Shown: in pieces, positions 14,230 to 18,903 of the stretch
Layout of the letters: each line of letters begins with the position of its first letter
Position numbering within the stretch: the stretch's first letter is position 1
Origin: an uncultured Clostridia bacterium
GTDB taxonomy: Bacteria > Bacillota > Clostridia > Oscillospirales > Acutalibacteraceae
Assembly (NCBI GenBank): GCA_937876205.1
Contig: CALEII010000028.1
Coordinates: forward strand, 1-18,903
DNA: 18,903 nucleotides
Direction: 5' to 3'
Position numbers and translations under genes: made by a program
The notes under the pieces: generated by a model
Told to the model about the DNA's origin: nothing
What the model saw: the letters and a program-made list of their open reading frames with translations, nothing else
Databases searched by the model: none

Positions 14230-17200
14230 ATGAAAAAGTTTACAAAGACTTTATTGATTACACTGGCACTCGTATTAGTTTTTGCAACTTCTGCTTTTTC
14301 TGTATCAGCAACAGAAACTACTGTTGCTGTTGCATCCTCTGATTTTCTTACTCGTCAAGGGGAAACATTCACTACAACAATCTATATTCCAGATAACGCA
14401 AATATTGTTGACTTTGATATTACCGTAAATTATGATACTGACATTCTCACTCTCATAAAAGCGGAAGAGCATGAGGATATTAAGGGAACTGTAGTATTTA
14501 ACGCAGAAAAATCAGGGGCAATAACAATAAACTATACAAGAACAAGCAAAAATGTTACAGAATATCTTCCTGTTGTAAATCTCACATTTGCTGTTGACGA
14601 AAATGCAGGTATAGGTTCTTATGATTGTCTTACTATAGACAAGAATTCTGAATATATTGCACATACCTTGAATAGTTCAGGAACATTGGATGCTGTAAAT
14701 TTTTCTTGTGATTTCGCAAAACTCGTTGTTTATGAAATGGGTGATGTAGATTTAAGTGGAACATTAAACATTGCCGATGCAACTTATATCCGCAGACATT
14801 TAGCAGAAATTGACGGAGCAATTCTTGAGGGTTTTAAGCTTTCTTTGGCAGATACATATTATGATGGCGATATAAATATCGCGGATGCCGTAAGTTTACA
14901 GCGTCATTTGGCCCATTTAGATGTCGTTTATGGTGATCGTGTAAATATCGAATTTGTTGATATGAACGGTGACACCTATGCAAAAAAATCTGTTGTTTAT
15001 AATGGAACACTGCTTAATATTCCTTCTGTTCCTGAGGTTGAAGGATTTTCAGGTGGCGTATGGTCGCAAAGTCCAACTGAATATATTGTACCTGTTTATA
15101 ATAATATGACTTCTGATATAACATTGTATGCTTTTTACGAAGGCGGAAAAACTTCAGAAGCTGTTGAATACTATAAACGTATGCTGAATGAACAGTATTA
15201 TAGTGGCGATATGCCTACAAATCTTTCTTCAGATTTGAGTTTGTGGTCTACTCTTTACTATCAGGATGGATATTATGCTAATTTTATCTGGAGTTCTGAC
15301 TGTAATTATGTTCTTAACAGTACTACAGGTGAATTTACAAAACCTACATATCCTCAGGATATGACTCTTACAGCAAAAATTATATCCTATGATGCTAATA
15401 ACAAAATTGAGGCAGAGGATAGTATTTCATTTAAATATTCTGTTCCGGGTGAATTCGTTACTCCTACTAAAGAAGCAGTTGCTGACTGGATTAAGCATTA
15501 TTTTACCGATTCAACAGACAATAAATATCGTGTTAATTATGATGTAAAACTTGTAAACAAATTAAATAATACTGTTATTCCTACAGAGGGTTCGATTTAC
15601 GATAATTTTGAAATCAGAATTAATTGGTATCAGAATGTTGACGGTCAGGAAAAACCAATAAGTCATATTGAAAGAACAACTACTGCACAAGTGAATGATT
15701 ATATAGCAGTAGCTACATTTAATGGAAAGCCACTTGAAGATGATGGTAAAATCTATGTTGATGATGTAGAGGTTACTGCTATAGAGCAAATGGAAATAAA
15801 GGACTATATTATTCAGCAGATTGCTGCAAATATGGGAACTCTTGCCACAGATGAAACGAGCCTTTGGAATAATGATACGGTATATGGAACAACCGTTACA
15901 TGGGAAACAGGCAATTCTGATATCGCTTATGTATCAAACAATGTTATAAAGCTTAAAGATGATGCTGTTACAGGTTCAACATTACCACTGAATGCCAGAG
16001 TTTCTTATGCTATTGACGGCGGAGAAACGGAAGAGTTTGTTTTATCATATAATCTTACAGTTTCATGTGACAATACGATTATTAAAGCTCCAGAAAATAT
16101 GGATACAGAGCTTTATAAGGCAATTAAAACAGAACTTGAGGAAGAACTTGGTTATCGAGGAGATTTAACCTCTGCTGCATTGGCTAATGTTAAGTTTGTA
16201 AATCTTGATTTAAGTGACTATCCTGATATTACAAGTTTGCGTGGTTTGTCATATTGCACATATTTGCGTACACTTAATATTTCTGGATTGCATATAACAG
16301 ACGGAACGATGAATCAGATTGCAACGCTTTCTTATCTTGAAGCTTTTATTGCAAGAGACTGTGATTTGGATAATTTGTCTGATGGTGGAACAGCAACATT
16401 GCGCAATGCAGTCAATCTTGAAATGATTGACTTGACAAATAATAATTTTACATCTTTAGATTCTGTTTTTGCTGAAGGCATTAAGTATGGACGATTAAGA
16501 GAAGTCTATTTGTCAAACAACAAACTCACAGATATTGATGCTTTACAGCGAGCTCCGATGTTGACATACTTGTCTTTATCAAATAATGGTCTTACTACGG
16601 AGAGTACAACTGCAATTGCAAATTATCCGTATTTGCAGTATCTTGCTTTAGCATACAATAGTATTGATAGTGTAGAAAATCTGACTGGTCTTAAATATTT
16701 AACTGAATTAAGATTGCACAATAACCAGCTTACTGATGTAAGGGCTTTGCGCAGCTTGGTAAATCTTGAAATTTTATATTTAGGACACAATCAGATTCAG
16801 GATATCGGTTTCTTCAATACGCTCACAGCTCTTGAATTGTTATATGTCAACGATAATAAGATATCTGATGTATCTTCTCTTACATCGTTGTCAAAATTGG
16901 AAATTATAAATGTAAGCAATAATAATATTTCCAGTTTGTCTGTTTTGAGAAATTATACTGATAATCTGACAGAAATATATGCCGAAAACAATAAATTGAC
17001 AGATTTCAGCTTTATCAATGGTGCATCAAAATTGCACATACTTATGCTAGCAGGTAATAAGACTGAGATAGCGCAATCAAATATGTCAACTTGGTTGTCT
17101 GGTTTAGGTGCACTAGAAGTGTTAACGCTTTCCGATATAACTCTAACAGACCTTTCTTTCCTTGATTCAATGGAAAAGCTGGCAAGATTAGACGTTGCGA

Positions 17201-18903
17201 ATTGTGGATTAAGTGCGTTTACAGGAGAGGTATCTAATATTGAATTGATCGCAAATCGTTATGCGACACTCAGAGTTTTAAATATCAGTAACAATGATTT
17301 CCGCGGACATGAGGATGAAATTCTTAAACTTAGAAATATCTCTTTGTTAACAGTGCTTTATGCTGATAATATTTGCGACAAGTTAGATGCATATACCTTG
17401 ACTTACTCTATGCCCGAACTTAAATATATTTCTATGGAAAATTGCGGTATAGAGTCTGCTAAATGGTTGTTTAAATATAGTGATCTTGCATATGTTGATT
17501 TGGCAAACAATAATATTTCAGCAATAAGCTTTGATTCTGATATATCTAATGCAAGCATTAAAACTTTGGAAGAATTGTATCTTGATACTAATGTTGCATG
17601 TTCATTTACAAATGCATACAGAATAACAGATATGAATGTAACAAAACTTTCACTTGCCGGAATATCTGTAGACAAGATTGAAAATCTTCCATATTTAGAT
17701 AACATCAAGTATTTAAATCTCAGCGATACAGGCTTAACGAACCTTACCGGTGATGATGCTGAACTTGCAGATTTGTTCTCTATCAGTCGTTATGAAACCG
17801 TTGAGGTTATAGATGTGAGTAACTTAGAAACTGATATTTCACCTGTTGAGTTACTTCCCAATGTTAGAACTGTATATGCAGTAGGTGCTACAGATAGTCA
17901 GTTGTTCTATGAAGGAAATCTTCATGCATTACAGCGTATGTACAAAAATGGAGTGACTTGCTATCTGTATGATAAAAAGACAGAATATACTCCTATTGCT
18001 TCTGTTGAAGGTAAAGAAATTCTCGATTTGCTTGATGATATTTCATGCGATGTGACAGTAGCTGCAAACAATGCAATCAGTGATAACAATCCATTCCTGA
18101 TTGATACAATCAATGATTTCGATATCATATGGACTGTTAGCAACTCAGACAATTATGAAATTGTGGATAATTATTTGTCAGTAAAGAGCTATGATGGAAT
18201 TGAAGATGAAGCATTGACAATTACAGCACAAATTACTGTTTATCCTGACCAACAGCCTGTATCAAGAGAATTTACAATAAATACAAATATACTTAGAGTA
18301 TCTGCGAAGTATTTAGATATTAATGCAACCGGATATTCCAAACAACTTACTCGTGATAAAGCATTTGTATATGATGTAAAACTCAAAACAGCTGTGACAG
18401 ACGGATTTAGCTCTCCGGTTAAACCGGTTGAGGATAATATCACCTATTCATATTCAGCAGTAAAAGGTGATGGAGGAACTATTCCATATCCCAATGTGTT
18501 AACCGTTAATGACAATAATAATTTTGCTATCACAATGAATGCGCCATTAAATGCAACGGCAACAATAGCAATAGACATTTCTCATAGCACTAAAAATGGA
18601 GCCGTGGTTAATGATATAGAAACAATACGTGTTCCCGTTTCAGTTGCTAGTCGTACATTTACTGTAACCACAGTGCTTAATGGTGGCACATTGACAGACT
18701 CAAACAATGTAAGTCGTACTAACTTTGAGTGTGTAGAAGATTCTTTGATATTTGAAGGCCTTGAAGTACAGAGAACTGGATATATCTTTGAGGGATGGTA
18801 TCTAGACAGTGCTTTAACGCAACGTTATAGTTTCGATGGTTCTGACGCTGTGATGCCTTCTAGGAATATTACGCTGTATGCAAAATGGAAAGCACATTCA
18901 TTT
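14230..18903 (+). CDS. Giant secreted cohesin-dockerin-LRR protein, cut by window end
   Basis: At least 1558 residues, open to the last base; the C-terminus is missing. ATG 14230 follows AGGAGG (14213-14218). Modules in order: signal peptide 1-27; cohesin-like domain about 31-165 (DFDITVNYDTDILTLIKAE); type-I-like dockerin about 171-233 with GDVDLSGTLNIADATYIRRHL and ADTYYDGDINIADAVSLQRHL; a divergent Listeria-Bacteroides-like unit about 237-306; beta-sandwich domains of the atrophied bacterial Ig type (about 313-415 and again before 640); about 560 residues of internalin-like LRRs (about 655-1215, e.g. LTELRLHNNQLTDVRALRSL); another Ig-like pair; and a Listeria-Bacteroides repeat about 1476-1556. 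The dockerin could plug into any of the four cohesin-like domains encoded here. The LRR block is a likely ligand-binding face. It follows the previous stop by 1 bp. Confidence 0.88.
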   Translation, partial: MKKFTKTLLITLALVLVFATSAFSVSATETTVAVASSDFLTRQGETFTTTIYIPDNANIVDFDITVNYDTDILTLIKAEEHEDIKGTVVFNAEKSGAITINYTRTSKNVTEYLPVVNLTFAVDENAGIGSYDCLTIDKNSEYIAHTLNSSGTLDAVNFSCDFAKLVVYEMGDVDLSGTLNIADATYIRRHLAEIDGAILEGFKLSLADTYYDGDINIADAVSLQRHLAHLDVVYGDRVNIEFVDMNGDTYAKKSVVYNGTLLNIPSVPEVEGFSGGVWSQSPTEYIVPVYNNMTSDITLYAFYEGGKTSEAVEYYKRMLNEQYYSGDMPTNLSSDLSLWSTLYYQDGYYANFIWSSDCNYVLNSTTGEFTKPTYPQDMTLTAKIISYDANNKIEAEDSISFKYSVPGEFVTPTKEAVADWIKHYFTDSTDNKYRVNYDVKLVNKLNNTVIPTEGSIYDNFEIRINWYQNVDGQEKPISHIERTTTAQVNDYIAVATFNGKPLEDDGKIYVDDVEVTAIEQMEIKDYIIQQIAANMGTLATDETSLWNNDTVYGTTVTWETGNSDIAYVSNNVIKLKDDAVTGSTLPLNARVSYAIDGGETEEFVLSYNLTVSCDNTIIKAPENMDTELYKAIKTELEEELGYRGDLTSAALANVKFVNLDLSDYPDITSLRGLSYCTYLRTLNISGLHITDGTMNQIATLSYLEAFIARDCDLDNLSDGGTATLRNAVNLEMIDLTNNNFTSLDSVFAEGIKYGRLREVYLSNNKLTDIDALQRAPMLTYLSLSNNGLTTESTTAIANYPYLQYLALAYNSIDSVENLTGLKYLTELRLHNNQLTDVRALRSLVNLEILYLGHNQIQDIGFFNTLTALELLYVNDNKISDVSSLTSLSKLEIINVSNNNISSLSVLRNYTDNLTEIYAENNKLTDFSFINGASKLHILMLAGNKTEIAQSNMSTWLSGLGALEVLTLSDITLTDLSFLDSMEKLARLDVANCGLSAFTGEVSNIELIANRYATLRVLNISNNDFRGHEDEILKLRNISLLTVLYADNICDKLDAYTLTYSMPELKYISMENCGIESAKWLFKYSDLAYVDLANNNISAISFDSDISNASIKTLEELYLDTNVACSFTNAYRITDMNVTKLSLAGISVDKIENLPYLDNIKYLNLSDTGLTNLTGDDAELADLFSISRYETVEVIDVSNLETDISPVELLPNVRTVYAVGATDSQLFYEGNLHALQRMYKNGVTCYLYDKKTEYTPIASVEGKEILDLLDDISCDVTVAANNAISDNNPFLIDTINDFDIIWTVSNSDNYEIVDNYLSVKSYDGIEDEALTITAQITVYPDQQPVSREFTINTNILRVSAKYLDINATGYSKQLTRDKAFVYDVKLKTAVTDGFSSPVKPVEDNITYSYSAVKGDGGTIPYPNVLTVNDNNNFAITMNAPLNATATIAIDISHSTKNGAVVNDIETIRVPVSVASRTFTVTTVLNGGTLTDSNNVSRTNFECVEDSLIFEGLEVQRTGYIFEGWYLDSALTQRYSFDGSDAVMPSRNITLYAKWKAHSF

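Overview
The window looks like a low-GC Gram-positive gut bacterium of the class Clostridia. The basis is the AT-rich composition, strong AGGAGG-type ribosome binding sites, frequent TTG/GTG starts, Firmicutes-style signal anchors, and surface modules typical of gut Clostridia (cohesin, dockerin, Listeria-Bacteroides repeats, internalin-like LRRs). The genus cannot be fixed from the sequence alone.

Left part (1-5787): a mobilization module. A MobC-like accessory protein and an HxH-type relaxase are encoded leftward. They diverge from a hairpin-rich intergenic stretch that may be oriT. Rightward lies a 1012-residue protein carrying an intact DFDGD motif in a context (SDNSDIPMRLGGADFDGD) that resembles the catalytic double-psi beta-barrel of YonO and eukaryotic-type RNA-dependent RNA polymerases. 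It overlaps a 280-residue gene of unknown function. This is probably part of an integrative or mobilizable element that carries its own single-subunit-type RNA polymerase.

Middle part (5788-7373): a 382-bp noncoding stretch with a minus-strand terminator-like hairpin, a complete tyrosine recombinase (R-K-H-R-H-Y all visible), and then a DNA segment bounded by two perfect 18-bp inverted repeats (7043-7060 and 7305-7322). Inside the segment is a near-consensus promoter (TTGATA, 17 bp, TATAAT) that points LEFT, away from the downstream operon, plus a rightward intrinsic terminator. Inversion would turn the promoter to the right, about 98 nt ahead of the first start codon. This reads as a phase-variation switch, in the OFF orientation in this sequence.

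Right part (7374-18903, running off the end): five tightly packed or overlapping rightward genes, probably one operon under the switch. The first encodes a membrane-anchored stalk of collagen-like Gly-X-Y tracts alternating with two other repeat types, ending in two Listeria-Bacteroides repeats and a cohesin-like domain. The next two are small membrane-anchored proteins with a repeat plus cohesin layout. The fourth is a secreted Thr/Ser-rich protein of unknown function. The fifth is a very large secreted protein (at least 1558 residues) with cohesin-like, dockerin, Ig-like, LRR and Listeria-Bacteroides modules. Together they suggest a phase-variable, non-cellulosomal surface complex held by cohesin-dockerin contacts. 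The domain calls rest on reading the sequence; the assembly model and the switch function are inference.
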